From the NCBI RefSeq assembly GCF_022179125.1, contig NZ_BPQG01000069.1, positions 1 through 64,000 on the forward strand: a stretch of DNA of 64,000 bases, in the 5' to 3' direction. Both the position numbers and the translations under genes were made by a program. The notes under the pieces are model-generated. The model was not told where the DNA came from and did not search any database. It worked only from the letters and a program-made list of their open reading frames with translations. Positions 17,992 through 26,824 of this stretch are shown one piece after another; position 1 is the stretch's first letter, and each line of letters starts with the position of its first letter. Source of the stretch: Methylobacterium cerastii. GTDB lineage: Bacteria > Pseudomonadota > Alphaproteobacteria > Rhizobiales > Beijerinckiaceae.

Positions 17992-19587
17992 TCAGTAACC
18001 CAGCGCGCTGCCATCCTTGCGGGGGTCCGAGCCGGCCGCGAGCATGCCGGCTTCATGGTCGATCCAGATCACCTGACCGCCGCCGAGCGGCAGGGGCGCG
18101 GGGAGTGCGTCGTGGCCGCGGCCCTTCAGCTCGGCGGAGAGGCCGGAGAGGCCGCCTTCGAGTTCCAGGGTACCGCCGTAGGCGAAGCTGCGTGGTGCAT
18201 CGAGCGCCTCTTGCGGGTCCAGGCCGCGGTCGATCAGCCCGGTCAGCAGCTCGACGTGGCCCATCGCCTGGTAGTGCCCGCCCATCACGCCGAAGGGCGC
18301 GACCGCGCGACCGTTCCGCATCAGCATGCCGGGGATGATGGTGTGCATCGGGCGCTTGGACGGGCCGATCGTGTTGGGGTGGCCGGCTTCCGTGCGGAAC
18401 GAAAGGCCGCGGTTGTGCAGCAGCACGCCGCTCGACGGCCCGAGGATGCCGGAGCCGAAGCCCTGGAAGATCGAGTTGATCAGCGAGATCGCGTTGCCGT
18501 CCCGGTCGACCACGCAGAGGTAGACCGTGTCCTTGTGCGCGCGGGCCGCGACCTCGGCGCGGATCTCGGGATAAAGCGTGGGCGCCTGCGCCCGGCCCAT
18601 GTCGATCGCCCCGTGGGCGGCGGCCTGCCAAGCGTCGGATAGCAGGTGCTCCACCGGGATCGCCTGGAGGGCCGGGTCGCCGAATAGCGCGTCGCGGTGG
18701 TGGTAGCCCTGCTTGCAGGCTTCGGCGAAGAGGTGGACCCGGTCGAGGTCCGAGAGCCCCGCCACGTCGAAGGGCTTCAGCACGTTGAGCATCATCAGCG
18801 CCGCGAGCCCCTGGCCGGCGGGCGGGCACTCGTAGACGTCGTAGCCGCGGTAGCGCGTGCTGATCGGGGTGACCACGTCCGGTGCGGCGCGCGCGAAATC
18901 CTCCAGGGTGTGGAGGCCGCCGAGTTGCCGCAGGCGGCCGACGAGGTCGTCGGCCACCGGCCCCTCGTAGAAACCGCGCGCGCCCTCGCGGGCGATCCGC
19001 CGGAGCGTCGCGGCGAGTTCTTCCAATCGCACCACCGTGCCGATCGCGGGCGCGCGGCCGTCGACGAGGTAGGTGGCGGCGGCGTGGGGATCGCCTGCGA
19101 CGCGGGCGACGTTGCGCGCCCAGTCCCAGCCGACCCGCGGCTGGACGGGAAAGCCCTCCTCGGCCAGCCGGATTGCCGGCTGCAGCAGCTCGCCGAGCGA
19201 ACGGGTGCCGTGGTCTGCGACGAGCTTCTGCCACGCCGCCACCGCGCCGGGCACGGTCACCGCGTGCGGGGAATCCGGCTCGATCGCGACGCCGTGTTCG
19301 CGGTACCACGCGGCGTCGGCCGCCGCCGGGCTGCGGCCGGAGCCGTCGATCGCCACCGGCACCGAGGCGCCCTTGGGCGCATACAGCGCGAAGCAGTCGC
19401 CGCCGATGCCGGTCATCAGCGGGTCGACGACGCATTGCACCGCCACCGCCGCGATCGCCGCGTCGACGGCGTTGCCGCCCGCGCGCAGGGTCTCGATCGC
19501 CACCAACGTCGAAGCCGGATGCGAGGTCGCGACCGCGGCCTGCGCCGCGTAGACGGGCGAGCGGCCCGGTCCCTCGAAATTCCTCAT
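17992..19587 (-). CDS. Gamma-glutamyltransferase family protein without signal peptide
   Basis: A 531-residue Ntn-hydrolase of the GGT family. The propeptide cleavage site and nucleophile is Thr354 in KDTVYLCVVDRDGNAISL. The N-terminal ATSHPASTLVAIETLRAGGNAVDAA motif, here split by no gap but quoted in part, is canonical (GGNAVDAA at 38-45). No signal peptide is present, so a cytoplasmic enzyme of the YwrD type is expected. It is the last gene of a peptide-import operon, with ATG overlapping the ATPase stop by four bases. This implies import of a gamma-glutamyl compound or glutathione followed by cleavage inside the cell. Confidence 0.93.
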   Translation of the reverse strand: MRNFEGPGRSPVYAAQAAVATSHPASTLVAIETLRAGGNAVDAAIAAVAVQCVVDPLMTGIGGDCFALYAPKGASVPVAIDGSGRSPAAADAAWYREHGVAIEPDSPHAVTVPGAVAAWQKLVADHGTRSLGELLQPAIRLAEEGFPVQPRVGWDWARNVARVAGDPHAAATYLVDGRAPAIGTVVRLEELAATLRRIAREGARGFYEGPVADDLVGRLRQLGGLHTLEDFARAAPDVVTPISTRYRGYDVYECPPAGQGLAALMMLNVLKPFDVAGLSDLDRVHLFAEACKQGYHHRDALFGDPALQAIPVEHLLSDAWQAAAHGAIDMGRAQAPTLYPEIRAEVAARAHKDTVYLCVVDRDGNAISLINSIFQGFGSGILGPSSGVLLHNRGLSFRTEAGHPNTIGPSKRPMHTIIPGMLMRNGRAVAPFGVMGGHYQAMGHVELLTGLIDRGLDPQEALDAPRSFAYGGTLELEGGLSGLSAELKGRGHDALPAPLPLGGGQVIWIDHEAGMLAAGSDPRKDGSALGY

Positions 19588-20510
19588 GGGCGATCCTCAG
19601 GTGGGGTGGCGACCCAATGGCCGGGCGCGACCTCGACGAGGTCGCCGCCTTCGGCGATGGCGGAAGCCGGTGCGGCGCTCTCGGCGGCCAGGCGCGCCCG
19701 CTCGACCGCCGGCACAGGCACCGGTACGGCGCCGAGCAGGCGGCGAGTGTAGGGATGGCGCGGGTCGTCGTAGAGCGCGTCGCTCTCGGCCAGCTCGACG
19801 ATGCGGCCGCGCCAGAGCACGGCGACCCGGTGGCACAGGTAGCGCACCATGCGCAGGTCGTGGGAGATGAACAGGTAGGACAGGCCGAGCTCGGCCTGCA
19901 GGTCCTGCAACAGGTTGACCACCTGGGCCTGGATCGAGACGTCGAGCGCCGCGATCGGCTCGTCGGCGACGATGAAGCTCGGTTTGAGCGCGATGGCTCG
20001 GGCGATGCAGACGCGCTGGCGCTGGCCGCCGGAGAACTGGTGCGGGAACCGCCCGGCGAAACGCGGTTCCAGCCCCACCCGCTCGAACAGTCCGGCGACC
20101 GCCTCGCGGCGCTCGGCACGGCTCATGTCGGGCCGGTGCAGCTTGAACGCCTCGGAGACGTAGTCGCCGACGCTCATCCGCGGGTTCAGAGCCGCGTAGG
20201 GATCCTGGAACACGGTCTGGATCCGGGCGCGTTTCGCGCGCATCGCCTTGGCCGAAAGCATGGACAGGTTCGTGCCTTCGAAGGCGACGCTGCCTTCGGT
20301 CGGCGGGTTCAGCATGGTCACGGCGCGACCGATCGTGGACTTCCCCGAGCCGGATTCGCCGACGAGCCCAAGGGTCTCGCCGGGGCGGATGTCGAAGCTG
20401 ACATTCTCCACCGCCCGGAACACGGACCCCTTGCCGCCCCACCACGACCGCAGCGGATAGTGCTTCGACAGGTTGCGCACCGAGATGATCGGTTCGTCCG
20501 AAGCCCGCAT
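19584..20510 (-). CDS. Oligopeptide ABC transporter ATP-binding protein (DppF/OppF type)
   Basis: A 308-residue ATPase with Walker A GESGSGKST, signature FSGGQRQRVCIARAIAL, Walker B FIVADEP and the DppF/OppF C-terminal HPYTRRLLGAVPVP region. ATG 20510 shares a base with the preceding stop (TGATG). The frame is open further upstream but the Walker-domain start fits here. It energises import of peptides with the partner ATPase upstream. Its stop overlaps the GGT start. Confidence 0.93.
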   Translation of the reverse strand: MRASDEPIISVRNLSKHYPLRSWWGGKGSVFRAVENVSFDIRPGETLGLVGESGSGKSTIGRAVTMLNPPTEGSVAFEGTNLSMLSAKAMRAKRARIQTVFQDPYAALNPRMSVGDYVSEAFKLHRPDMSRAERREAVAGLFERVGLEPRFAGRFPHQFSGGQRQRVCIARAIALKPSFIVADEPIAALDVSIQAQVVNLLQDLQAELGLSYLFISHDLRMVRYLCHRVAVLWRGRIVELAESDALYDDPRHPYTRRLLGAVPVPVPAVERARLAAESAAPASAIAEGGDLVEVAPGHWVATPPEDRP

Positions 20511-21547
20511 CACCGCGCACGCTCCGCTTCGTCGGAGAGGATTTCGGGAAGGTCGTACCAGGCGGCCACGAGATGACCCGGCGCGGCGCCCTTCGCCTGG
20601 ACCAGCGGAGGCATCTCGGAGCGGCAGCGGGCGGTCGCGTAGGCGTTGCGCGGCGCGAACGGGTCGCCGGGCGGCGGGACGCGCATGTCCGGCGGAGCGC
20701 CCTCGATCTGGCGAAGGCGCCCGCGCCCGGCCCGCCCCCGTGTGAGGTCGGGCAGCGAGCGCAGCAGACCGAGGGTGTAGGCGCTGCGCGGGTCGGCGAA
20801 GATGTCGTCCACCGGGCCGCGCTCGAGGATGCGCCCGGCATACATCACCTGCACCGTGTCGCTGATGCCGGCGACGACGCCCAGATCGTGGGTGATCCAG
20901 ATGATCGCCATGCCGATCTCGCGCTTCAGGTCCTGGACCAGCGCGACGATCTCGGCCTGCACCGTCACGTCGAGGGCCGTCGTCGCCTCGTCGGCGATGA
21001 GGATCTTCGGCCGGCATGCGATGCCGACGGCGATCATCACGCGCTGGCGCTGGCCGCCGGAGAACTCGTGCGGGTACTGGTCGAGGCGGCCGGCCGCATT
21101 CGGGATGCGGACGAGGTCGAGGAGCTCCCGTGCCCGCGCGCGGGCGGCGCGGCGGTCGAGGCCGAGATGGATGCGCAGCGGCTCGATGATCTGCGCCGCC
21201 ACGGTCATGCCGGGGTTGAGCGAGCTCATCGGGTCCTGGAACACGAACCCGATCTCGCCGCCGCGCACCCGGCGCAGGGCCTTCTCGGGAAGGCTCAGGA
21301 GGTCGCGCCCCTGGAACAGCACCTGCCCGCCGGTGATCCGGCCGGGCGGGCGCGGGATCAGCCCGAGCATCGCCAGCACGTGCACGCTCTTGCCCGAGCC
21401 GGATTCGCCGACGATTCCCAGCGTCTCGCCCTCGCGAAGCGCGTAGGACACGCCGTTGACGGCGTGGACGGCACCGCCGTCGGTGTCGAAGGCGACCGCG
21501 AGGTCGCGGACCTCGAGGAGGGGGGCGCCGCCCATCTCCGCCGCCAT
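20510..21547 (-). CDS. Oligopeptide ABC transporter ATP-binding protein (DppD/OppD type)
   Basis: A 345-residue ATPase with Walker A GESGSGKSV, signature FSGGQRQRVMIAVGIAC, Walker B ILIADEATTALD and a DppD/OppD-type C-terminus (SAYTLGLLRSLPDL). ATG 21547 forms a TGATG junction with the permease stop. An internal ATG at 21535 is an alternative start. The extended C-terminus of DppD proteins often binds an Fe-S cluster through cysteines; here only one Cys (in TARCRSEMP) was seen. Confidence 0.93.
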   Translation of the reverse strand: MAAEMGGAPLLEVRDLAVAFDTDGGAVHAVNGVSYALREGETLGIVGESGSGKSVHVLAMLGLIPRPPGRITGGQVLFQGRDLLSLPEKALRRVRGGEIGFVFQDPMSSLNPGMTVAAQIIEPLRIHLGLDRRAARARARELLDLVRIPNAAGRLDQYPHEFSGGQRQRVMIAVGIACRPKILIADEATTALDVTVQAEIVALVQDLKREIGMAIIWITHDLGVVAGISDTVQVMYAGRILERGPVDDIFADPRSAYTLGLLRSLPDLTRGRAGRGRLRQIEGAPPDMRVPPPGDPFAPRNAYATARCRSEMPPLVQAKGAAPGHLVAAWYDLPEILSDEAERAR

Positions 21548-22470
21548 CAGGTCCTGCCTCTCGGATCGAGGGCGTCGCGGAGCCCGTCGCCGAACAGGTT
21601 GAAGCCGAGCACGGCGAGGAAGATCGACAGCCCGGGCCAGATCGCCATCCACGGCGCCTGGTCGAGGAAGTTCTTGGCGACGTTGAGCATCGCGCCCCAG
21701 CTCGGCTCGGGCGGCTGCTGGCCGAGCCCCAGGAACGACAGGCTCGCCTCGGCGATGATCGCCGCCGCGATGGTGAGCGTCGCCTGGACCAGGATCGCCG
21801 GCACGATATTGGGCAGGATGTGCACCAGCGCGATCCGCCAGGGCGGGTTGCCGACCGAGCGCGCCGCCTCCACGAACTCCTCCGCCGCCAACGCCTGGAC
21901 CTGCGCGCGGGTGAGCCGGACGAAGGTGGAGGTCGCCGACAGGCCGATCGCCACCATGGCGTTGGTCAGGCTCGGACCGAGGAAGGCTGCGAGCGCGATC
22001 GCCAGGATCAGGAACGGGATCGCCAGCAACGCATCGGTGAGCCGCATGATCGCCCCGTCGACCCAGCCGCCGGCATAGCCGGCGACGAGCCCTAGCGGCA
22101 GGCCGAGCGAGACGGCGAGCGCCACCGAGACGAGGCCGGCACCGAGCGAGGCCCGCGCCCCGTAGACGATGCGCGCGAGCACGTCGCGCCCGACCTCGTC
22201 GCCGCCGAACGGGTGGGCGAGCGACGGGGCGGCTCGCACCGCGCCCCAATCGGTCTCCGTCGGGTCGTAGGGCGCGATCCATGCAGCGAACACCGCCATC
22301 AGGACGAGCCCGACGACGATGACCAACCCGACGACGGCACTCCGCCGCGCCCGCAGCCGACGCCAGAAAGCGCGGAGCGTACCGGGCTCGCGGGGCAGAG
22401 GCACCCGTCGTCCCTCCACCACCGTGGGGGACGGCAGGAGCGCGGCGCCGTCGCGATCGATCCCGCTCAT
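21547..22470 (-). CDS. ABC transporter permease (DppC/OppC type)
   Basis: A 307-residue inner-membrane permease. An N-terminal cytoplasmic stretch with the OppC-N FWRRLRARRSAVVGLVIV helix is followed by an HPFGGDEVGRDVLARIVYGAR segment typical of DppC, then about five further helices and the EAA loop (EEFVEAARSVG). ATG 22470 overlaps the upstream permease stop by four bases. It forms the channel together with the DppB-type partner. Confidence 0.93.
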   Translation of the reverse strand: MSGIDRDGAALLPSPTVVEGRRVPLPREPGTLRAFWRRLRARRSAVVGLVIVVGLVLMAVFAAWIAPYDPTETDWGAVRAAPSLAHPFGGDEVGRDVLARIVYGARASLGAGLVSVALAVSLGLPLGLVAGYAGGWVDGAIMRLTDALLAIPFLILAIALAAFLGPSLTNAMVAIGLSATSTFVRLTRAQVQALAAEEFVEAARSVGNPPWRIALVHILPNIVPAILVQATLTIAAAIIAEASLSFLGLGQQPPEPSWGAMLNVAKNFLDQAPWMAIWPGLSIFLAVLGFNLFGDGLRDALDPRGRT

Positions 22471-23411
22471 GCCCGCCTCAGCTTCGGGTTGACGGCCGCC
22501 GCCAGCACGTCCGCGGCGAGGTTGAGGCCGACATAGGTGGCGGCGGTGCAGATCACGACGCCCTGCACGGTGGCGAAGTCGCGATTGAACACGGCGTCGA
22601 CCATCAGCTTCCCGAAGCCCGGCACCGAGAAGATCTGCTCGGTCAGAACCGCGCCGGACAGCAGCTGCCCGAACTCGAGGGCGCCGAGCGTGATAATCGG
22701 GATCGCGGCGTTGGGGAGCGCATGCCGCAGCACGAGCCGCAGGGGCGAGACGCCTTTGGCGCGCGCCGTGCGGACGTAGTCGGAGCCGAGCACGCCGAGC
22801 ATCGCCGCCCGGGTGTGGCGCATCATCACCGCGCTGATCGCGTTGCCGAGCACGAAGGCCGGCATCGCCATCGCCTTGAGGTTCTCCCACAAGCTCTCGG
22901 AGGGCGGCACGTAGCCGGAGGCCGGCAGCCAGCCGAGCTGCACCGAGAACAGCAGGATCATCAGGATGCCGAGCCAGAAGTTCGGGATCGACAGACCCCA
23001 GAGCGCGACGCCGTTGGCCAGCGTGTCGGCCCAGGTGCCGCGCCGGACCGCCGAGAGGATGCCCATCGGCACGCCGATGGCGAGCGCCACCAGCATGGCG
23101 AGGCAGGCGAGCTCCAGCGTCACCGGCAGCTTCTCGGCGACGAGTTCCGAGACCGACTTCTGCAGGCGGATCGATTCGCCGAGATCGCCGCCGAGGACGC
23201 CCGCCGCCCAGTAGCCGTAGCGAACGGGGAGCGGCCGATCGAGGTGGTACTTGTCGCGGATGAACGCGATCACCTCCGGGTCGCGCTCCTCGCCGGACAA
23301 AGCGGTCGCGGTGTCGCCCGGCAGCAATTGCTGCAGGGCGAAGATGATCATCGAGGCCAGGATCAGAGTCGGGACCGCGAGCGCCAAGCGTCTTGCGAGG
23401 AACTGCAGCAT
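22467..23411 (-). CDS. ABC transporter permease (DppB/OppB type)
   Basis: A 314-residue permease with the DppB N-terminus (LQFLARRLALAVPTLILAS), the LGGDLGESI loop, six predicted helices and an EAA-like loop (SDYVRTARAKGVS). ATG 23411 shares one base with the stop of the substrate-binding protein gene (TGATG). Length and order are normal for the family. Confidence 0.94.
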   Translation of the reverse strand: MLQFLARRLALAVPTLILASMIIFALQQLLPGDTATALSGEERDPEVIAFIRDKYHLDRPLPVRYGYWAAGVLGGDLGESIRLQKSVSELVAEKLPVTLELACLAMLVALAIGVPMGILSAVRRGTWADTLANGVALWGLSIPNFWLGILMILLFSVQLGWLPASGYVPPSESLWENLKAMAMPAFVLGNAISAVMMRHTRAAMLGVLGSDYVRTARAKGVSPLRLVLRHALPNAAIPIITLGALEFGQLLSGAVLTEQIFSVPGFGKLMVDAVFNRDFATVQGVVICTAATYVGLNLAADVLAAAVNPKLRRA

Positions 23412-24901
23412 CAGTTCAGCTTCAACCCCGTGAACCGGGCGAGCCCGTCCGGGTAGGCGACGAACCCGGTGAGCTTGTTCGCGTAGGCCCAGAGCAGCTT
23501 TCGGTGCAGCAGGTAGACGACCGGACGATCGGTCAGGACCCGGTCGGCCAGGCTCTTCCAGGCGGCCTGACGCTTGGCCGTGTCGACGGTGCCGCGCTCG
23601 GCCTGGAGCGCCGCGTCGGCGTCGGCGTTGCAATAGCGCGTGTAGTTCAGCGGCGTCTTGCACCCGAGGAAGCTGAAGGTGTTGCCGTCCGGGTCCGGTC
23701 GGCCGCTCCAGGAATAGAGGTAGGCCTCGAAGTTGCCCTTGTCGGCCATATCGAGCAGCGTGGTGAAGTCGGCCGCCTGGATCTTGATGTCGAAGCCGGC
23801 CTCCTTGGCCATGGCCTGGATCACCTGCCCGACCTGCGGCGCCTCGCTATTGGCGTAGACCGAGAGCGTGATCTGCGGCTTGGGCTGGCCGGCCTCGGCG
23901 AGCAGGGCCTTCGCCTTGGCGACGTCGCGCTTCGGCACCGGGTATTCCTTGACGTAGTTCGGATGCTTGGGCGAGACCCACTGGTTGCCGGCCAGGAACT
24001 CGCCGTTGAACACCACCTGGTTCAGCGCGTTGCGGTCGATCGACAGCTCGAGCGCCTGCCGCACGCGCGGGTCGCCGAGCGGCGAGCCGGCCTTCGCGGG
24101 GTTGAGCAGCAACGATTGGAAGCCGAGCTCGTAGACCGAGCCGAGCTTCAGCTTGGCATCGCGGGTCACCTGAGGGACGTCGGTCGGCGCCAGGCGCTCC
24201 AGCAGGTCGAGCTGGCCGGCGCGCAGGTTCGTCAGGCGTACCGTGGCATCGGGGATCGGGCGGAATTCGATCCGTTGGATGTGGATCTGGTCCTTGTTCC
24301 AGTAATCCGGGAAACGCTCGACCACGATCCGGTCCTGCGGCACCCGCTCGACGAACTTGAAGGGGCCGGCGCAGACCGGGGCGGTCGAGAACTTGTCGCC
24401 GAGCCGCTCGGCGGCCTTCGGCGAGACCATCATTCCGGCGCGGTCGGTGAACTGCGCCATGAGCGGGGCGAACGGCGCCTTGAGGACGATCTTGAAGGTC
24501 AGGTCGTCGACGACCTCGACAGCGTCGATCGGCGCGATCTCGCTGCGGCGCTGCGAGCCCGGCATCTTGAGATGGCGTTCGATCGAGAACTTGGCGGCCG
24601 CCGCATTCAAAGGCTCGCCGTCGTGGAATTTCACGCCCGGCCGCAGATGCATCGTGAGCGTCTTCTCGTCGGACGAAAGCTCCCACGCGGTCGCGAGCTG
24701 CGGCACCGGCTTCAGGTCCGTGCCGATGTCGACGAGCTTGTCGCAGAGCGCGGTGAAGACCATTCGGCTGGCGAAGGTGCGGGCCAGCGTCGGGTCGAGC
24801 GCATCCGGGTCCTCCATCATGCCATAACGCAGGGTCTGGGCGGAGAGCGGCGTGGACAGGAGAACACCCGCGATCAGGCAGGCAGCCGACAGACGCAACA
24901 T
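23411..24901 (-). CDS. ABC transporter peptide-binding protein (SBP family 5)
   Basis: A 496-residue periplasmic binding protein, first gene of the import operon. The signal peptide is LRLSAACLIAGVLLSTPLSA, cleaved before QT. The mature protein begins LRYGMMEDPDALDPTLARTF, typical of DppA/GsiB-like family 5 proteins. The ligand cannot be read from sequence, but the adjacent GGT favours glutathione or gamma-glutamyl peptides, in the style of gsiABCD. The promoter should lie in 24902-25262. Confidence 0.93.
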   Translation of the reverse strand: MLRLSAACLIAGVLLSTPLSAQTLRYGMMEDPDALDPTLARTFASRMVFTALCDKLVDIGTDLKPVPQLATAWELSSDEKTLTMHLRPGVKFHDGEPLNAAAAKFSIERHLKMPGSQRRSEIAPIDAVEVVDDLTFKIVLKAPFAPLMAQFTDRAGMMVSPKAAERLGDKFSTAPVCAGPFKFVERVPQDRIVVERFPDYWNKDQIHIQRIEFRPIPDATVRLTNLRAGQLDLLERLAPTDVPQVTRDAKLKLGSVYELGFQSLLLNPAKAGSPLGDPRVRQALELSIDRNALNQVVFNGEFLAGNQWVSPKHPNYVKEYPVPKRDVAKAKALLAEAGQPKPQITLSVYANSEAPQVGQVIQAMAKEAGFDIKIQAADFTTLLDMADKGNFEAYLYSWSGRPDPDGNTFSFLGCKTPLNYTRYCNADADAALQAERGTVDTAKRQAAWKSLADRVLTDRPVVYLLHRKLLWAYANKLTGFVAYPDGLARFTGLKLN

Positions 24902-25262
24902 CGAGACTTTCCGTCACGGGCGGCCCGGGGCCGGGGCGCGAATGATGTGCCGCCGCGAGATCGGGGGCAACTTGTGTTTTGAATGCAGTGCACCAACCAT
25001 GCCATCTTGATGCCGGGGAACGGATTTCGCACCCCCTCCTGGGCATGGGCAATTCAGAGTGAGATCAGCGGGCATGCATCGTGAACCGGCGATGCGCGAG
25101 TGTCCGCTTCACGAGCGCGGGATAGGACTCTTTGACAGACATGCGCGCGTGGTGAGACGTACCGCGCTTCTCAGCTGCGGCATCCGTGCCGTGTGCTGTG
25201 TCAGTAGCGGGGGCGGACGGAGGGGCTTGCCCTCGCGGACCTGACCGTCGCACGGTGCAGGC
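24902..25262. other. Divergent intergenic region between import operon and SRAP gene
   Basis: About 360 bases separating two divergent starts. It must carry both promoters. I saw no convincing -35/-10 pair, hairpin terminator or recognisable operator, and short open frames inside lack support. Confidence 0.5.
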
Positions 25263-25910
25263 ATGTGCAACCTCTACAGCCTCAACAAAGGTCAGGACGC
25301 GATCCGGAAAGCCTTCGGCGTTCAGCGCGACGAGGCCGGCAACCTGCCGCCGCTGCCGGGCATCTTTCCGAACACGATGGCACCGGTCGTGCGGATGCGG
25401 GAAGGAGAACGCACGCTGGCGATGATGCGCTGGGGCATGCCGTCGCCGGAGTTCGCACTGAAGGGCAAGAAGGTCGATGCAGGCGTCACCAATGTCCGCA
25501 ACACCCGGTCGCCGCACTGGCGGCGGTGGTTGAAACCTCATCATCGCTGCCTCGTGCCCCTGACCTCCTTCAGCGAGTTCAACGTGAAAGCCGGCGGTGA
25601 CATCTGGTTCGCGCTTGGGGAAGACCGCCCGCTGGCGTGTTTCGCGGGCATCCTGCTCGACGGGTGGAAATCCGTCCGCAAGGTCAAGGACGGCGAAACC
25701 GTGGACGACCTGTATGCCTTCCTGACGACGGAGCCGAACGCCGAGGTCGGCGAGATCCATCCGAAGGCGATGCCGGCGATCCTCACAACTGCCGACGAAC
25801 ACGAGACGTGGTTGTCGGCGGAATGGCCGGAAGCCGCCAAACTGCAACGGCCTTTGCGCGACGGCGCTCTCAAGGTCGTTGCGCGAGGCGCGAAGCGGGA
25901 CGGAGCTTGA
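25263..25910 (+). CDS. SOS-response-associated peptidase (SRAP, YedK/HMCES family)
   Basis: A 215-residue SRAP-domain protein that forms a thiazolidine crosslink with abasic sites in single-stranded DNA. Key residues are visible: Cys2 after Met removal, asparagine in TNVRNT (77/80), Glu105 in FSEF and His166 in IHPKAMP. The position of Cys2 fixes the start. Length is normal. It sits about 0.9 kb from a umuC remnant on the other strand, as in many SOS-related neighbourhoods. No LexA box was identified upstream. Confidence 0.93.
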   Translation: MCNLYSLNKGQDAIRKAFGVQRDEAGNLPPLPGIFPNTMAPVVRMREGERTLAMMRWGMPSPEFALKGKKVDAGVTNVRNTRSPHWRRWLKPHHRCLVPLTSFSEFNVKAGGDIWFALGEDRPLACFAGILLDGWKSVRKVKDGETVDDLYAFLTTEPNAEVGEIHPKAMPAILTTADEHETWLSAEWPEAAKLQRPLRDGALKVVARGAKRDGA

Positions 25911-26274
25911 AGGCGCGGTCCCTACTGGAACCGCATTATCACAGTACCATCGCGAGGATCGAAGACCTCGACCCGCGGCCCGCGCGCATTGACAGGTGCC
26001 ACTACATCGGTGACGTGCGAAGGCGGCACGCCGAAGTCGGCGCCTGGCGCGACGGGAGGGGCAAGTCCCTCACGCAGTAGCCAACCTTGGACAACATCAC
26101 CGCCGAACTGCAAACGATGCAGGTGGTGTTATTGCAAATCGTGGCACGTTGACCTGATCAGATGACTGCCGACAAGTCTCTTAGTCCACGACTGAGCCGG
26201 GGGGAACGGCAGACCTCAATCAAAGGTCTGACGATCGCGGGTATGATGCGGTGCCGCACGATCAAGAGACCACC
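25911..26274. other. Gap between SRAP gene and His/Met-rich peptide gene
   Basis: About 360 bases of lower GC than the neighbours in the right half (26100-26270). Apart from the doubtful minus-strand ORF at 25922-26113 I see no gene. The right half should contain the promoter of the small secreted peptide gene. Confidence 0.4.
25922..26113 (-). CDS. Small hypothetical ORF, weakly supported
   Basis: A 63-residue ORF starting with TTG. The C-terminal part (VNARGPRVEVFDPRDGTVIMRFQ in part) reads like a small beta-rich protein and has the base composition of coding DNA, but the start and ribosome site are poor. No family is recognised. It may be a fragment of a once longer gene. Confidence 0.25.
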   Translation of the reverse strand: MQFGGDVVQGWLLREGLAPPVAPGADFGVPPSHVTDVVAPVNARGPRVEVFDPRDGTVIMRFQ

Positions 26275-26499
26275 ATGCTCAAGACCATCGGCCTTGCTTC
26301 GATCTTCGTCGTCGGGTCAGCTCTCGGTCTAGCCGGAACCGCGTCTGCCGTGCGTCTGACGTCAGCGCTTACTGTGGGAGGATCTGCCGCTTCAAACGTT
26401 GAAGCTGTCCGCATGCATCACCGTATGCACCGTATGCACCGTATGAAGCACATGCGCCGCGGCAATCCCTCCGCCCGTGGGTGGAAGAAGAACTTCTGA
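26275..26499 (+). CDS. Small secreted His/Met-rich protein
   Basis: A 74-residue protein with a Sec signal peptide (LKTIGLASIFVVGSALGLAG, cleavage near TASA). The mature peptide ends in a dense HHRMHRMHRMKHM block, suggestive of copper or nickel binding, then a basic tail. An in-frame ATG at 26251 is upstream, but 26275 places the signal peptide correctly. No family name is known to me; metal binding is inference from composition. Confidence 0.65.
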   Translation: MLKTIGLASIFVVGSALGLAGTASAVRLTSALTVGGSAASNVEAVRMHHRMHRMHRMKHMRRGNPSARGWKKNF

Positions 26500-26557
26500 T
26501 TCCCTCGATCGTATCGCGCAGGTCGTTTTTGATCCAGCAGCAGCCCTTGCGTACCGG

Positions 26558-26824
26558 TTAGGTCCGCGAGGGCAAGCTCCTGCGCCCGTCGCCACCCTCG
26601 ACGCCGATCGCGGCGCGGCAAGTCTGACCGAACTGGTTGGGCTCGCGCGATCCGACTGGCTTCTGGTAGCGGTACGCCTGCGTCAGCCGCGGGTACACGT
26701 CGGAAAGGCCGGCATGATCGCCGAACCGCTGTCGGGACCGCGCTAGGTTGTAGGTTCCGCGCCGCTTGCACGGCGGGCACTCTACGACGAGGCGGCGCCC
26801 GCGCAAGTCGCACAGGCGCTCCAT
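26558..26824 (-). CDS. Small CxxC protein coupled to the umuC remnant
   Basis: An 88-residue protein beginning MERLCDLRGRRLVVECPPCK: a Cys-x2-Cys knuckle (VECPPCKRRG) followed by a helical, basic middle (LARSRQRFGDHAGL) and a further Cys near residue 70. It may bind zinc as half of a ribbon. ATG 26824 shares its first base with the umuC stop (TGATG), so the two were co-translated. Similar small proteins appear in Rhizobiales as hypotheticals; function unknown. Confidence 0.6.
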   Translation of the reverse strand: MERLCDLRGRRLVVECPPCKRRGTYNLARSRQRFGDHAGLSDVYPRLTQAYRYQKPVGSREPNQFGQTCRAAIGVEGGDGRRSLPSRT

